From NCBI GenBank assembly GCA_902540275.1, contig CACBMB010000002.1:1-64000 (forward strand): a DNA stretch of 64,000 nt, written 5' to 3'. Under the pieces are notes generated by a model. That model was given only the letters and a program-made list of their open reading frames with translations, was not told the origin of the DNA and ran no database searches. Positions within the stretch are counted from its first letter, which is position 1. The number at the start of each line of letters is the position of its first letter. This document shows positions 22,661 through 33,928 of the stretch, one piece after another. This stretch comes from an uncultured Pelagibacteraceae bacterium (lineage in GTDB: Bacteria > Pseudomonadota > Alphaproteobacteria > Pelagibacterales > Pelagibacteraceae). A program made the translations under genes and the position numbers.

Positions 22661-23308
22661 ATGAAGAAATTTTTACTCTATTTTCTTGGTTTTTTTTTGA
22701 TTATATTCAATACTAGCTTGTATGCTAACACAGAAAAAACTAAAGAATTTTTTCTTGATAGAACAAAAGCTACTAAATTACTCTTAACACCTCCCAATAT
22801 AGTTAAGAAAAAAATTTCTAATGCAATTTCAAAAATAGAAAATGAATGCTGTGAAGATAATTTTAAGAAAACTGCTAAAATTGATGAAATCAAAAATAAT
22901 TTACAAAAATGTTTAGATAAAAAATGTCATGCATTTGTTTTGCCAATATATACTAAGAAAAAATTACCATTTAAACTTATTGTAATGAGACAAATGGAAG
23001 AATTAGACGACTTGATAATTGAGAATGATGAGCAAAAATATCAAAATTTGATGACCAAATTAAATAGTGAAAAAGATGAACTAAAATTAAAAAATGAAAA
23101 AGATATAGAAAAAGTTAAACAACAGGTAATTGATTTAGAAGAGAAGAATATAAAACTTAAACAAACAGTTGATAAAATGTTATCAAAATATCAAAAAAAA
23201 ATATCTAAATTAGAAATGGAAAATAAAAAACTTTCTGAAAATTTTGATATAGTATTTCAAGCTCATTCTAAAAATAGACAAAAAAAACTAGAAGAAGAAC
23301 TTAAATAA
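22661..23308 (+). CDS. Secreted coiled-coil protein, unknown function
   Basis: Signal-like N-terminus MKKFLLYFLGFFLIIFNTSLYANTEK; C-terminal half K/E/L-rich coiled coil; divergent from the protease. Confidence 0.75.
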   Translation: MKKFLLYFLGFFLIIFNTSLYANTEKTKEFFLDRTKATKLLLTPPNIVKKKISNAISKIENECCEDNFKKTAKIDEIKNNLQKCLDKKCHAFVLPIYTKKKLPFKLIVMRQMEELDDLIIENDEQKYQNLMTKLNSEKDELKLKNEKDIEKVKQQVIDLEEKNIKLKQTVDKMLSKYQKKISKLEMENKKLSENFDIVFQAHSKNRQKKLEEELK

Positions 23309-23310
23309 AA

Positions 23311-23772
23311 ATGGATTTTGAAAAAAAAATAAATGAATTAGGCTTAACATTGCCAGAAGCTAAAGCTCCAGTTGGAAATTATGTTGCAACTAAAACTGTA
23401 AACAAAATGCTATTTATATCAGGACAAATCTCAATAAATGAAAACGGTGAGTTAATTAAGGGTAAAGTGGGCAAAGATTTAGACACTGAAGCTGGATATA
23501 ATGCAGCAAAACGATGCGCATTAAGTATCGTTGCACAGGTAAAAAAAGCTTGTAATGATGATTTGTCAAAAATTAAATCATGCGTAAAACTTACCGGCTT
23601 TGTAAATTCAACAGATAATTTTACAGATCAACCAAAAGTAATAAATGGTGCTTCTGATTTAATTGCCTCTATATTTGGTGATGCTGGAATGCACACAAGA
23701 GCAGCTGTTAGCACAAATAGCCTCCCATTGGGAGTTTCAGTTGAAGTTGATGCCATTTTCGAATTAAAATAA
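23311..23772 (+). CDS. RidA/YjgF family protein
   Basis: NKMLFISGQISINENGELIKGKVG; GMHTRAAVSTNSLPLGVSVEVDAIFEL. Confidence 0.92.
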   Translation: MDFEKKINELGLTLPEAKAPVGNYVATKTVNKMLFISGQISINENGELIKGKVGKDLDTEAGYNAAKRCALSIVAQVKKACNDDLSKIKSCVKLTGFVNSTDNFTDQPKVINGASDLIASIFGDAGMHTRAAVSTNSLPLGVSVEVDAIFELK

Positions 23773-23773
23773 T

Positions 23774-25072
23774 CTATCTTCCAATAGCAAAATATTTTAT
23801 TTTCATTTCTCGCATTTTTTCTGGAGAATAAATATTTCTAAGATCATAAATAATAAAATCATTTTTTTTAACCAATTTTTTAAAGTTTAGTAATTTGAAT
23901 TCATTCCATTCTGTATGTATGATAATAAGATCAGTTTTAAAGCAAGCTGATGTAATATTTTTAAAATATTGAACATTCTTAAGGTTTTTAAACTCTTTTT
24001 TTTCACCCGATGGATCATAATATCTAATTTCACAATTTCTTTTATTTAAATGTTTGATCATTGGTATACTTGCTGCTTCTCTCATATCATCTGTGTTTGG
24101 TTTAAAAGTTACACCTAAAAAAGTTATCTTTTTATTTTTGACTTTATTATTTAAAATTTTTTCAATTTTTTTTGTTAATTGAATTTTTCGTAAATTATTT
24201 GATTTAACTGTACTTTTTACAATTGATAAATCTATTTTATATTTAGTAGCTGTATCAATTAAAGCTCTGGTATCTTTCGGGAAACATGATCCTCCATATG
24301 CAGGTCCTGCTCTTAAAAAACGATCTCCTATACGTTGATCTAAACCCATTCCGTTTGAAATATCTTTTATATCTACATTCGTTTTTTCACATAAGTTAGC
24401 AAGCTCATTTATAAAAGAAATTTTAGTTGCTAAGAAAGAATTAGATGCATATTTAATTAATTCTGCTCCTCTTCTAGAAGTTTGAAGGTATCGGCTACTT
24501 TTTTTGATTATAGGTAAGTATAAATTTTTAAGTATTTTGTTAGCTTTTTTACTATTGGTTCCAATTACAACTCTATCTGGATAAACAAAATCTCTTATTG
24601 CTTCACCCTCTCTCAAAAATTCAGGATTAGAAACTATGTCAACTAATTTTTTTCTTTTAAGTTTAATTAAAATTTTTTCAATTTTATCACCAGTGGTAAC
24701 TGGTACAGTAGATTTTGTTACAATAATTTTATATTTTTTAATAATTTTTTTTAATTCATTTGCTACTTGAAATACATACTTTAAGTTTGCTGAATTGCTA
24801 TTTTTATTTGTTGGAGTACCGACACATATAAAAATAATATCTGACTTTTGTACAGCAAGTTTCAAATCTGTTGTAAAAAATAATTTTTTTTGTTTAAAAT
24901 TTTTTTTTATTAATTCATCTAGTCCAGGTTCGTAAATAGGTACTTTACCCTTATTAAGAAAATCTATTTTATCTTTATCTTTATCTACACAATAAACTGA
25001 ATTACCTAAATCAGAAAAGCAAACTCCACTTACCAAACCAACATAGCCTGTTCCAATCATACAAATTTTCAT
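23774..25072 (-). CDS. UDP-glucose 6-dehydrogenase
   Basis: MKICMIGTGYVGLVSGVCFSDLGN; GPAYGGSCFPKDTRAL; GVTFKPNTDDMREAAS. Confidence 0.95.
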   Translation of the reverse strand: MKICMIGTGYVGLVSGVCFSDLGNSVYCVDKDKDKIDFLNKGKVPIYEPGLDELIKKNFKQKKLFFTTDLKLAVQKSDIIFICVGTPTNKNSNSANLKYVFQVANELKKIIKKYKIIVTKSTVPVTTGDKIEKILIKLKRKKLVDIVSNPEFLREGEAIRDFVYPDRVVIGTNSKKANKILKNLYLPIIKKSSRYLQTSRRGAELIKYASNSFLATKISFINELANLCEKTNVDIKDISNGMGLDQRIGDRFLRAGPAYGGSCFPKDTRALIDTATKYKIDLSIVKSTVKSNNLRKIQLTKKIEKILNNKVKNKKITFLGVTFKPNTDDMREAASIPMIKHLNKRNCEIRYYDPSGEKKEFKNLKNVQYFKNITSACFKTDLIIIHTEWNEFKLLNFKKLVKKNDFIIYDLRNIYSPEKMREMKIKYFAIGR

Positions 25073-25884
25073 AATTTAGAAATCTCCTTTGATGAATTTA
25101 TGTATCCTTTCATAGATCCACAATCTAAATACTTTCCTGAGAAATTATGTGCGATAAATTTTTCGTTATCATAAATTAAAGATTGAATAGCATCAGTAAT
25201 ATGTATTTCTCCACCTTTACCAGGTTTTTGTCTAACTAATTTAGAAAAAATTTTTTTTGGAAGAATATATCTTCCAATTACTGCTCTATTAGATGGAGCC
25301 TTTTTTAATGATGGTTTTTCAATAACATCACTAATAAAAAAATTTTTTTTATCAATTCTTTTTTTTAATTTGTATATACCCCATCTGGTAACATCAGATT
25401 TCTTAACCTTCAAACTAGCCATGACTGATGAGCGATATTTTTTATTTAATTGAATCATAGACTTTGAACAATTTTTTTTAATTATCAAGTCATCTGGTAA
25501 TAACATCAAAAAAAATTTATCCTTAATTAAATTTTTGGTTTTTAATACAGCATGACCCGTGCCTAATGGTTTGTTTTGATAAACGAATTTAATTAATTTT
25601 CTATATCTTAAAATTTTTTTATATTCTTGTTTAATTCTGAGGTCTTTTTTCTTTTTAATAATTTTTTTATAAAATTTATCGTTAAAGAAATAATTTTTTA
25701 TCATAATTTTTTTTTCTGAGATTATGAAAATAATTTCTTTTATTCCTGCCTCAATACATTCATCTAAAATATACTGAATACCAGGTTTACCATTAATTGG
25801 TAAAAGTTCTTTTGGAATAACACTTGAGAGAGGAAGCAACCGTGTTCCTAGTCCTGCTAGAGGAATTATTGCTTGTTTAATCAT
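25069..25884 (-). CDS. galU: UTP-glucose-1-phosphate uridylyltransferase
   Basis: AIIPLAGLGTRLLPLSSVIPKELLPINGKPGIQYILDECIEAGI; paired with ugd. Confidence 0.93.
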   Translation of the reverse strand: MIKQAIIPLAGLGTRLLPLSSVIPKELLPINGKPGIQYILDECIEAGIKEIIFIISEKKIMIKNYFFNDKFYKKIIKKKKDLRIKQEYKKILRYRKLIKFVYQNKPLGTGHAVLKTKNLIKDKFFLMLLPDDLIIKKNCSKSMIQLNKKYRSSVMASLKVKKSDVTRWGIYKLKKRIDKKNFFISDVIEKPSLKKAPSNRAVIGRYILPKKIFSKLVRQKPGKGGEIHITDAIQSLIYDNEKFIAHNFSGKYLDCGSMKGYINSSKEISKL

Positions 25885-25918
25885 TTAAATGTTTTACTTA
25901 TTAAATTATTTTATACAA

Positions 25919-26731
25919 ATGAAAATTTTATTAAATAATAATGATTTAAATGAGGCATTATCTAAAGTACGAAATTTAGGTTTTGTACCTACGATGGGAA
26001 GTCTACATAAAGGTCATATATCACTAATTAAAAGATCAAAAAAGGAGTGCAAAAAAACAATTGTAAGTATATTTGTTAATCCTAAGCAATTTAATAATAA
26101 AAATGATTTTAAAAGATATCCAAGAAATCAAAAAAAAGATTTAATTATTCTCAAAAAATTGAATGTAAATTTTGTTTTTATACCTAAAATTAATCAAATA
26201 TTTCATAAGAAAAAAATAACCAACATTAAGATTGAGAAAAAAAACCAAATATTATGTGCAAAATTTCGAAAAGGTCATTTTGAAGGTGTGATTAAAGTAA
26301 TGGATAGACTGACAGCTTTAATCAAGCCTAAAAAAATTTTTATGGGTGAAAAAGATTATCAACAATTTTATTTAGTAAAGAAATATTTAAATAAAAAATA
26401 TTCATCAAAAATTATTCAATGTAAGACAATTAGAGACAAAAATAAAATTGCACTATCTTCAAGAAATTTACTTTTAGATAAAAAAAACTTATTCAAAGCA
26501 GGAAAATTTATTAAAGATCTAATGAACCTAAGAAATAAATATAGTAAGTATAATAATTTTAATAAAGTGCTTGATTTTAAAAAAAAAGAATTTAGTAAAC
26601 TTTACAAGATTAAAATTGAATATCTTGAATTAAGAAATCTAAATAATCTCAAATTGTCAAAAAAAATAAAAAACTCAAAAATTTTTGTAGCTTTCTATTT
26701 AAATAAAGTAAGATTAATTGATAATTTTTAA
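25919..26731 (+). CDS. panC: Pantoate-beta-alanine ligase
   Basis: LGFVPTMGSLHKGHISLIKRSK; VSIFVNPKQFNNKNDFKRYPR; MGEKDYQQFYLVKK; ATG at 25919 likely start. Confidence 0.93.
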   Translation: MKILLNNNDLNEALSKVRNLGFVPTMGSLHKGHISLIKRSKKECKKTIVSIFVNPKQFNNKNDFKRYPRNQKKDLIILKKLNVNFVFIPKINQIFHKKKITNIKIEKKNQILCAKFRKGHFEGVIKVMDRLTALIKPKKIFMGEKDYQQFYLVKKYLNKKYSSKIIQCKTIRDKNKIALSSRNLLLDKKNLFKAGKFIKDLMNLRNKYSKYNNFNKVLDFKKKEFSKLYKIKIEYLELRNLNNLKLSKKIKNSKIFVAFYLNKVRLIDNF

Positions 26732-26735
26732 TATC

Positions 26736-28109
26736 TTATAAAAAATACGCACCAACACCCAAAAAAGATACAAAACCAATTACATCAGTAATTGTTGTTA
26801 CAAAGACACTAGAGGCAATTGCAGGATCAATATTCATTTTTTTTAATGTGACAGGAACTAAAATACCAAACAAGCCAGCTACCACCATAGTTAAAACCAT
26901 TGAAATAGATATGATTAATGAAAGTTGATAATCTTGAAACCAAATTTGTACTATAAATGAACTTATAATTGCAAAAATAAAGCCGTTAAGAATGCCAATA
27001 TTAAATTCCTTCAAAATATTTTGATTAAAGTTATTTTTAGTTAAATCATTTGTTGCAAGTGTTCTTACTGTGACTGCTAAAGTTTGCATTCCTGCATTAC
27101 CACCCATTGAAGCTACTATTGGCATTAAAAATGCTAAAACAACCATTTGTTCAATTGTTGCACCAAACAAACTAATACAATAAGTTGCTAGAAAAGCTGT
27201 AAATAAATTTAGTAACAACCAATTAAATCTTCTTTTAGTTTTTGTTAATACACCATCAGTTATTTCTTCATCTCCAACCCCGGCTAATCTTAAAGCATCT
27301 TCTTCTGCCTCTTCTTTTAAAACTGTTAAAACATCATCAGATGTTATCATTCCAACTAATTTATTATTTTTATCAACAACACAAGCCGAATTTAAATTAT
27401 AATTTTCAAATGAATTTCCAACTTCCTCTTTATCCATATCTACAGGTATTAAAAAAATAGAGTCATCCATTATTGATGACATTTTTGACTCTCTAGGTGT
27501 TCTTAAAACTTTTGATGATGGAACTGCACCAATAGGTTTAAAATTTTCATCAACAATATAAATTTCTAAAAATTCTTCAGGTAAATCTTTGTTTTCTCTT
27601 AAATAATCAATTGTTTGTCCAACTGACCAATTACTTGGAATAGCAGTAAATTCTCTCTGCATAATTCTGGCTGCACTATCTTCTGGATAACTTAAGCCTT
27701 CCAAGAGAGCAAAACGATCTTTTGGTGGTAATAAACTTAATATTGAATTTTTATCTTTTTCCTCTACATTTTCTAAAATAGCTATTGCATCGTCAGACTC
27801 AAGATTTTTTAATATTCTTACGATCGCATCAGAAGATAAAAATTTTATAATTTCAGTTTGAACAGACTCATTAAGTTCAACAAATACCTCAGGATCTACT
27901 TTAAAATTATTAAGTTTAATTAAGTTTTCTCTATCACTTTCACTTAAATGTTCAATAATATCTGCAGCATCTGCTGGATGCATTTCTTTAAATGAATTTG
28001 TTATAAATGATGCATCGTTGCTTGATATTTTATCTGTAACAACTTTTATGTATTCTTTATTAAATTCAAAATTGACTTTTTTGTCTTTGATTTTTTTTAT
28101 TAAAGTCAT
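26736..28109 (-). CDS. mgtE: Magnesium transporter MgtE
   Basis: MgtE N domain (HPADAADIIEHL), CBS region, TM domain GNAGMQTLAVTVRTLA and TDVIGFVSFLGVG. Confidence 0.95.
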   Translation of the reverse strand: MTLIKKIKDKKVNFEFNKEYIKVVTDKISSNDASFITNSFKEMHPADAADIIEHLSESDRENLIKLNNFKVDPEVFVELNESVQTEIIKFLSSDAIVRILKNLESDDAIAILENVEEKDKNSILSLLPPKDRFALLEGLSYPEDSAARIMQREFTAIPSNWSVGQTIDYLRENKDLPEEFLEIYIVDENFKPIGAVPSSKVLRTPRESKMSSIMDDSIFLIPVDMDKEEVGNSFENYNLNSACVVDKNNKLVGMITSDDVLTVLKEEAEEDALRLAGVGDEEITDGVLTKTKRRFNWLLLNLFTAFLATYCISLFGATIEQMVVLAFLMPIVASMGGNAGMQTLAVTVRTLATNDLTKNNFNQNILKEFNIGILNGFIFAIISSFIVQIWFQDYQLSLIISISMVLTMVVAGLFGILVPVTLKKMNIDPAIASSVFVTTITDVIGFVSFLGVGAYFL

Positions 28110-28169
28110 AAATATACCTATTATTCTGACGGATCTTTTAATACATAATAAAAAGAATACAATTTATAA

Positions 28170-28799
28170 ATGAATATAGAAATTAAAAAGTCACAAAAAC
28201 CTGTAAAATATGAAGATGCTTTGACATTTATGGAGAAACGACTTTATGAAATAAATAAAAATGATTCTCATGATTTAATATGGATTTTAGAACATGAGGA
28301 AATTTATACAGCTGGGACAAGTTTCAAAAAAAAAGAAATTTTAGATAAATCAATAAAAGTAATTCAAACAAATAGAGGCGGAAAAATTACATACCATGGT
28401 CCAGGTCAATTAATTTGTTATTTTGTAATTGATTTAAAAAAAAGAAAAAAAGATATTAGAAAACTTATTTCTATTATTGAAAAAACAATAATCGATACAA
28501 TTAAATTTTACAAAATTGATACATTTGCAGATAAGAAAAATATTGGCATATGGTATAAAAATAATAACGAAATAAAAAAAGTAGCTGCTATAGGAGTAAG
28601 AGTTAGTAAATGGGTAGCTTATCACGGCTTTTCGATAAATGTAAATAATGATTTGAATAAATATAATGCAATAATTCCTTGTGGAATAGAAGATAAAGGA
28701 GTTACAAGTTTAAAAAAAATAAAGAATCAAAATTATGATAATTTAGATAAAAAATTGGTTGAAAACTTTATCTCTAATTTAAAAAATTCAACCTTTTAA
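28170..28799 (+). CDS. lipB: Octanoyltransferase LipB
   Basis: [43 protein letters not shown]; catalytic IIPCGI. Confidence 0.95.
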   Translation: MNIEIKKSQKPVKYEDALTFMEKRLYEINKNDSHDLIWILEHEEIYTAGTSFKKKEILDKSIKVIQTNRGGKITYHGPGQLICYFVIDLKKRKKDIRKLISIIEKTIIDTIKFYKIDTFADKKNIGIWYKNNNEIKKVAAIGVRVSKWVAYHGFSINVNNDLNKYNAIIPCGIEDKGVTSLKKIKNQNYDNLDKKLVENFISNLKNSTF

Positions 28800-29685
28800 T
28801 TTTTAATAATTTCTGAAAATAATCAGGAAGTAAAGCTTTATATGTATGTTTTTTGTCATTAATCATAAATCTTATTTGATAGGAATGAAGCATAAGATCT
28901 TTATTTATACCTTTTATAGAAGATAAAGATTTATATTTCTTATCACCATAAATTGAATGACCGATATTAAATAATTGTTTTCTTAATTGATGTTTTCTAC
29001 CTGTGATAGGTTTCATTTCTACTAAACTGGAATTTGAATTTTTATCAATAACTTTAAAAATAGTTTTTGCTTTTTCTATAATCTTTTTGCCATTATCATA
29101 TCTGATCAATTCATCATTCCATTCCCCAGAATTTTTTTCTATTTCACCATGACATATTGCTAAATAAGTTTTATGAACTTTTCTTAATCTAAATAATGAA
29201 GTTAACAATTGAGCTGTTTTTCTATTTTTTGCTATTATAAAAACCCCTGAAGTATCTTTGTCTAATCTGTGAACTGAATATGGTTTTGTATCTTTAAAAA
29301 TTTCACTTTTTGCAAAAATATCTACTAAGTTTTTTTTTGATTTTGTTCCTCCTTGAACTGATATGCCTGAACTTTTATTTAAAACTATAAAATCTTCATT
29401 ATTATCAATTATTAAATCTTCGTTAGATTTAATTATTTCATTAGATGGCTTGAATACCTTTTTGTTATGTTGAATATTTTCTTTAAAATTTAAATTAAAA
29501 ATATCTATTTTATCGTTTGTTCTCACTTTGAATGAGCTTTTAACTTTTTTTTTATTAATCTTAATCTTTCCTAATCTTAAATTTTTTTCAATTAAGCCCT
29601 GTGGAATTTTACCTAATTTATTTCGTAACCATCTGTCAATACGCATATCATTACACGTTGATTCAACAACATAATTTTTTATCAT
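28774..29685 (-). CDS. RluC/RluD-type 23S rRNA pseudouridine synthase with S4 domain
   Basis: S4 domain [12 protein letters not shown]...; [37 protein letters not shown]. Confidence 0.93.
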   Translation of the reverse strand: MIKNYVVESTCNDMRIDRWLRNKLGKIPQGLIEKNLRLGKIKINKKKVKSSFKVRTNDKIDIFNLNFKENIQHNKKVFKPSNEIIKSNEDLIIDNNEDFIVLNKSSGISVQGGTKSKKNLVDIFAKSEIFKDTKPYSVHRLDKDTSGVFIIAKNRKTAQLLTSLFRLRKVHKTYLAICHGEIEKNSGEWNDELIRYDNGKKIIEKAKTIFKVIDKNSNSSLVEMKPITGRKHQLRKQLFNIGHSIYGDKKYKSLSSIKGINKDLMLHSYQIRFMINDKKHTYKALLPDYFQKLLKIKRLNFLN

Positions 29686-29706
29686 ATTGAATATTTAAAT
29701 AATTTA

Positions 29707-30150
29707 TTAAGCTGTAGCTACTTTTTTATCTTCTTTTTTATCAGCTTCTTTTACAGGCTCTTTTTTCTTTTTATCTACTCTTTTTGCTTCTACATCTCTA
29801 TCTACAAATTCAATAATTGCCATGGGTGCATTATCACCATATCTAAAGCCAGCTTTTATTATTCTTGTATAACCACCGTTTCTTTTCTCATATCTTTTTG
29901 AAAGTGTTTTTTTTACTTTAGTTGCTGATTTAATATCTTGTAATTGTGAAACAAGCATTTTCGTAGTATTTAAATTATCTTTTTTTCCTAAAGTAATAAT
30001 TTTATCAGCTTGAGGTTTAAGAAATTTAGCTTTAGGTAAAGTAGTTTTTATTTGTTCATACTTTATTAAAGAATTTAACATGTTTTTAAGTAGAGCTTTT
30101 CTATGTTCTGATGTTCTGTTTAATTTCTTATTTACGAAGCCATGTCTCAT
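29707..30150 (-). CDS. rplQ: 50S ribosomal protein L17
   Basis: [26 protein letters not shown]-rich C-terminal extension. Confidence 0.97.
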   Translation of the reverse strand: MRHGFVNKKLNRTSEHRKALLKNMLNSLIKYEQIKTTLPKAKFLKPQADKIITLGKKDNLNTTKMLVSQLQDIKSATKVKKTLSKRYEKRNGGYTRIIKAGFRYGDNAPMAIIEFVDRDVEAKRVDKKKKEPVKEADKKEDKKVATA

Positions 30151-31178
30151 TAGATTGATTCCTCAAGCTTTTTAGACATTTCTGCAATATTATCTGGGGG
30201 CCAATTCGGTATTTCCATTCCAAGATACAATGACATACCAGTTAAAACTTCTTTAATTTCATTTAGAGATTTTCTACCAAAATTTGGCGTTCTTAACATT
30301 TCACCTTCTGATTTTTGGACAAGATCACCAATATAAATTATATTATCATTTTTTAAACAATTCATTGATCTAACTGATAATTCAAGTTCATCAACTTTTC
30401 TTAATAAATTTTTATTAAATTCAGGTTCTTTTGATACTTCTTTTACTGGAGCCTCTACTGGTTCATCAAAATTGATAAACATTTTTAGTTGATCTTGAAA
30501 TATTCTAGCTGAATAGGCAACTGCATCCTCGGCCGAAATAGATCCATTTGTTTCAACTTCCATAGTAAGTTTGTCATAATCTAAAGCCTTCCCTTCTCTA
30601 GCCGTGCTTACAGAATATGACACTTTTTTTACAGGACTATATAAAGAGTCAATTGCAATTAATCCCAATGGGGGCTCTTCAGGTTTATTTAATTCTGCGG
30701 GAACATATCCTTTTCCAGTATTCACATTCATTTCCATATGAAAATTAGTATTTTCATCTAGATTACAAATTACTAAATCTGGATTTAAAATTTCAATATC
30801 TGCTACTTGTGAAATATTTGAAGCTTTTATCTCACCTGGTCCTTTTGCATCTAAAATTAATTTTTTTGTTCCCTCTGAAGCACATTTCAAAGCTAATGAT
30901 TTTACATTTAGAACAATATCAGTAACATCCTCTCTCACTCCTTTTATAGATGTAAATTCGTGCAAAACACCATCTATCTGTATTGATGTAACTGCTGCAC
31001 CTCTTATTGAAGATAACAAAATTCTTCTAAGTGAATTTCCTAGTGTTAAACCATATCCTTTTTCCAAAGGTTCAGCTATTATTGTAGCCTTCGTTAAATC
31101 ATCACTTATCTTAACATCTAGCTTTGTTGGTTTAATTAATGATTTCCAATTCTTAACATTTACATTTTCTGTTTCCAT
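30150..31178 (-). CDS. rpoA: RNA polymerase alpha subunit
   Basis: [27 protein letters not shown]-terminal alpha[18 protein letters not shown]. Confidence 0.98.
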   Translation of the reverse strand: METENVNVKNWKSLIKPTKLDVKISDDLTKATIIAEPLEKGYGLTLGNSLRRILLSSIRGAAVTSIQIDGVLHEFTSIKGVREDVTDIVLNVKSLALKCASEGTKKLILDAKGPGEIKASNISQVADIEILNPDLVICNLDENTNFHMEMNVNTGKGYVPAELNKPEEPPLGLIAIDSLYSPVKKVSYSVSTAREGKALDYDKLTMEVETNGSISAEDAVAYSARIFQDQLKMFINFDEPVEAPVKEVSKEPEFNKNLLRKVDELELSVRSMNCLKNDNIIYIGDLVQKSEGEMLRTPNFGRKSLNEIKEVLTGMSLYLGMEIPNWPPDNIAEMSKKLEESI

Positions 31179-31627
31179 TAAACTCTCCTTTTTTTTGGTG
31201 GTCTAGTACCATTATGAGGCATTGGCGTTGTGTCCTTAATTGATAAAATTTTAAATCCTCTTGCTTGTAAAGCTCTCAATGCAGTTTCCCTACCTGAACC
31301 TGGTCCCTTAACTTCTACTGACAAAGTTTTCATTCCATATTCTAATGCTTTGGCTGCAGCAGCGTCAGCTGCAACTTGTGCTGCGTAAGGTGTAGATTTT
31401 CTAGAACCTTTGAAACCTTTTTGTCCTGCTGAAGCCCATGAAACTACATTTCCGTTGGTATCAGCGATTGAAATTATCGTATTATTAAATGTAGATTGAA
31501 CGTAAGCAATACCATTCAAAATATTTTTTTTAGTTTTCTTTTTTTTTGAATATGAGCTTTTTACTACCTTTTTTGTAGATTTATCTAATTTTTGATCTTT
31601 ATTGTCAGTTTTTTCTAATTTAGCCAT
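31178..31627 (-). CDS. rpsK: 30S ribosomal protein S11 (K-rich N-terminal extension)
   Basis: [60 protein letters not shown]. Confidence 0.98.
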   Translation of the reverse strand: MAKLEKTDNKDQKLDKSTKKVVKSSYSKKKKTKKNILNGIAYVQSTFNNTIISIADTNGNVVSWASAGQKGFKGSRKSTPYAAQVAADAAAAKALEYGMKTLSVEVKGPGSGRETALRALQARGFKILSIKDTTPMPHNGTRPPKKRRV

Positions 31628-31630
31628 TTA

Positions 31631-32014
31631 TTATTTTTTAAGTGGTGTTAATTTTTTTCCAGCTATTGCTATAGCTTTACCTTTTCTAGTTCTAGCATTA
31701 CATCTAGTTCTCTGACCTCTTACTGGTAATTTTTTTCTATGTCTTGAGCCACGATAGCAAGCTAAATCAATTAGTCTTTTTATGCTTAAGGAATAATCTC
31801 TTCTTAAATCACCTTCAACTTTAAAATTTTGATCTATAAATTCTCTTATTTTTAGAATTTCATCGTCAGTCAATTGATTTACTCTTTTTTCCTTTGGTAT
31901 AGACAGTGAACTACAAATTTGTTTAGAAAATTTATCTCCAATCCCATATATATAAGTTAATCCGACATGGACTAATTTATTTTGTGGGATGTTAATACCT
32001 GCAATACGAGCCAT
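31631..32014 (-). CDS. rpsM: 30S ribosomal protein S13
   Basis: [51 protein letters not shown]. Confidence 0.98.
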   Translation of the reverse strand: MARIAGINIPQNKLVHVGLTYIYGIGDKFSKQICSSLSIPKEKRVNQLTDDEILKIREFIDQNFKVEGDLRRDYSLSIKRLIDLACYRGSRHRKKLPVRGQRTRCNARTRKGKAIAIAGKKLTPLKK

Positions 32015-32037
32015 AAATATGTGATAAATTTTAGCCT

Positions 32038-32065
32038 TTTATATAAGAAGTTGTTTTAAAGTCAA
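32038..32065 (-). promoter_or_regulatory. Candidate sigma70-type promoter for rpsM-rpsK-rpoA-rplQ
   Basis: Minus strand TTGACT (32065-32060), 16-nt spacer, TATAAA (32043-32038) in the 55-bp rpsM-adk gap. Confidence 0.5.
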
Positions 32066-32069
32066 CGTC

Positions 32070-32633
32070 TTAAACTTGAAGAAAAGCATCGATTTTATTG
32101 GTTATTTGATCAATTTCTAGTGCACCATCAATTTCATGAAAATTTGGATTTTTAGAGTAAAAATCTAGGACAGGTTTAGTCATCTCCATATAAGTATCAT
32201 ATCTTTTAATGATAGTATCTAAATCATCATCTGATCTATTTTCTAAAATCTTCCTTTTTTCAATCCTTTTTATAATAGTTTCTTTATTTACATTAAGAAA
32301 AAAAATAAATTCAATTTTTTGATCCGATTTTTGTAAAAATAAATCTAGATTTTTAGCCTGACTAAGTGACCGGGGATAACCATCAAATATCAATTTGCCT
32401 TTTTTTTTATCATCAAAAACAATTTCACTTATTAAATTATTAACTATTTCATCGCTTACAAATTTACCATCATTCATGTTTTCAATAATTTTCTTTCCAA
32501 TTATTGTATCTTTTTTAATCTCATTTCTTAACATATCTCCTGTAGATACTTGATAGCCATTAATTTTTTTAACCAAATATTTCGCTTGAGTTCCTTTACC
32601 TGCTCCTGGGGGTCCAAAAAGGATTATATTCAC
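32070..32633 (-). CDS. adk: Adenylate kinase
   Basis: MNIILFGPPGAGKGTQAKYLV; FDGYPRSLSQAKNL. Confidence 0.97.
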   Translation of the reverse strand: MNIILFGPPGAGKGTQAKYLVKKINGYQVSTGDMLRNEIKKDTIIGKKIIENMNDGKFVSDEIVNNLISEIVFDDKKKGKLIFDGYPRSLSQAKNLDLFLQKSDQKIEFIFFLNVNKETIIKRIEKRKILENRSDDDLDTIIKRYDTYMEMTKPVLDFYSKNPNFHEIDGALEIDQITNKIDAFLQV

Positions 32634-32636
32634 TTA

Positions 32637-33917
32637 TTATTTACCAAATTTTGTTTTCTTAATAAGTTGTTCATACTGTGAACTCATTAATCTTGTTTGT
32701 ATTTGTGTGACTGTATCAATCGCAACAACTACAACAATTAAAATAGATGTTCCACCAAGATAAAAGGGAATTGGATAATTAGCAATTAAAAATTCGGGCA
32801 TTAAACAAACTAAAGTTAAATATAAAGCGCCGATAGTAGTTAATTTAGTAAGAATATTTTCTATATATAAAGCTGTACTTTCACCAGGTCTTATACCTGG
32901 AATAAAACCCCCATACTTTCTTAAATTATCGGCAGTTTCATTTGGATTAAAAGTTATAGATGTATAAAAAAATGTGAAAAAAATAATTCCAGATGCATAT
33001 AATAACATGTACAAAGGTTGCCCTTGTGTAAAGAAAGAACTAATATTTAAAAAAGTATCATTTTCGGATAAATTAAAATTTGAAAATGTTACAGGCAACA
33101 ATAATAGTGCTGATGCAAAAATAGCAGGTATAACTCCAGCTTGGTTTATTTTTAATGGTAAATGAGATGACTCTCCACCATACATTTTATTACCCATTTG
33201 TCTTTTAGGATAATTTATTAAAATTTTTCTTAAAGCTCTTTCCATAAAAACTATAAATAATATTGTAAGAATTAATAAAACAAATATTGCTAAAATCATC
33301 AAAGTTGAAACTGCGCCAGTTCTACCTAATTCAAATGTTGTTACTAATGCTCTAGGAATTTCTGCAACTATTCCTGCAAAGATTATGAGTGATATTCCAT
33401 TTCCAATACCCCTTTGAGTAATTTGTTCCCCAAGCCACATCAAAAAAATAGTTCCAGCAACTATAGTTGTCACTGTTGAAACTTTAAAAAAAAGTCCAGG
33501 ATTTATCACTAAATTAGCAGACGACTCTAGACCAACCGATAAACCATAACCTTGAACCGTTGCTAATAATACTGTTCCATATCTTGTTATTTGAGTAATT
33601 TTAGATCTTCCTATTTCACCTTGTGATTTTAAATTTTTAAAATAATCAGATACCCCAGTTAAAAGCTGAACTATTATCGATGAAGATATATATGGCATAA
33701 TACCCAAAGCAAAAATTGCCATCCTGCTGACTGCGCCCCCAGCAAATACATTAAACATTCCAAGTAATCCTTTTTGATTACCCTCCATCATAATTTTTAA
33801 TTGTTCGGGATCGATTCCCGGTAAAGGAATAAAAGTTCCAAATCTATAAACAGCTAAAATAGCAATCGTAAAGATTATTCTATTTCTTAAATCATTGCTT
33901 GATGAGGAAGCACTCAT
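32637..33917 (-). CDS. secY: Preprotein translocase SecY
   Basis: YRFGTFIPLPGIDPEQL; GIMPYISSSIIVQLL; spc operon position. Confidence 0.98.
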   Translation of the reverse strand: MSASSSSNDLRNRIIFTIAILAVYRFGTFIPLPGIDPEQLKIMMEGNQKGLLGMFNVFAGGAVSRMAIFALGIMPYISSSIIVQLLTGVSDYFKNLKSQGEIGRSKITQITRYGTVLLATVQGYGLSVGLESSANLVINPGLFFKVSTVTTIVAGTIFLMWLGEQITQRGIGNGISLIIFAGIVAEIPRALVTTFELGRTGAVSTLMILAIFVLLILTILFIVFMERALRKILINYPKRQMGNKMYGGESSHLPLKINQAGVIPAIFASALLLLPVTFSNFNLSENDTFLNISSFFTQGQPLYMLLYASGIIFFTFFYTSITFNPNETADNLRKYGGFIPGIRPGESTALYIENILTKLTTIGALYLTLVCLMPEFLIANYPIPFYLGGTSILIVVVVAIDTVTQIQTRLMSSQYEQLIKKTKFGK

Positions 33918-33928
33918 TTAAATAACAT

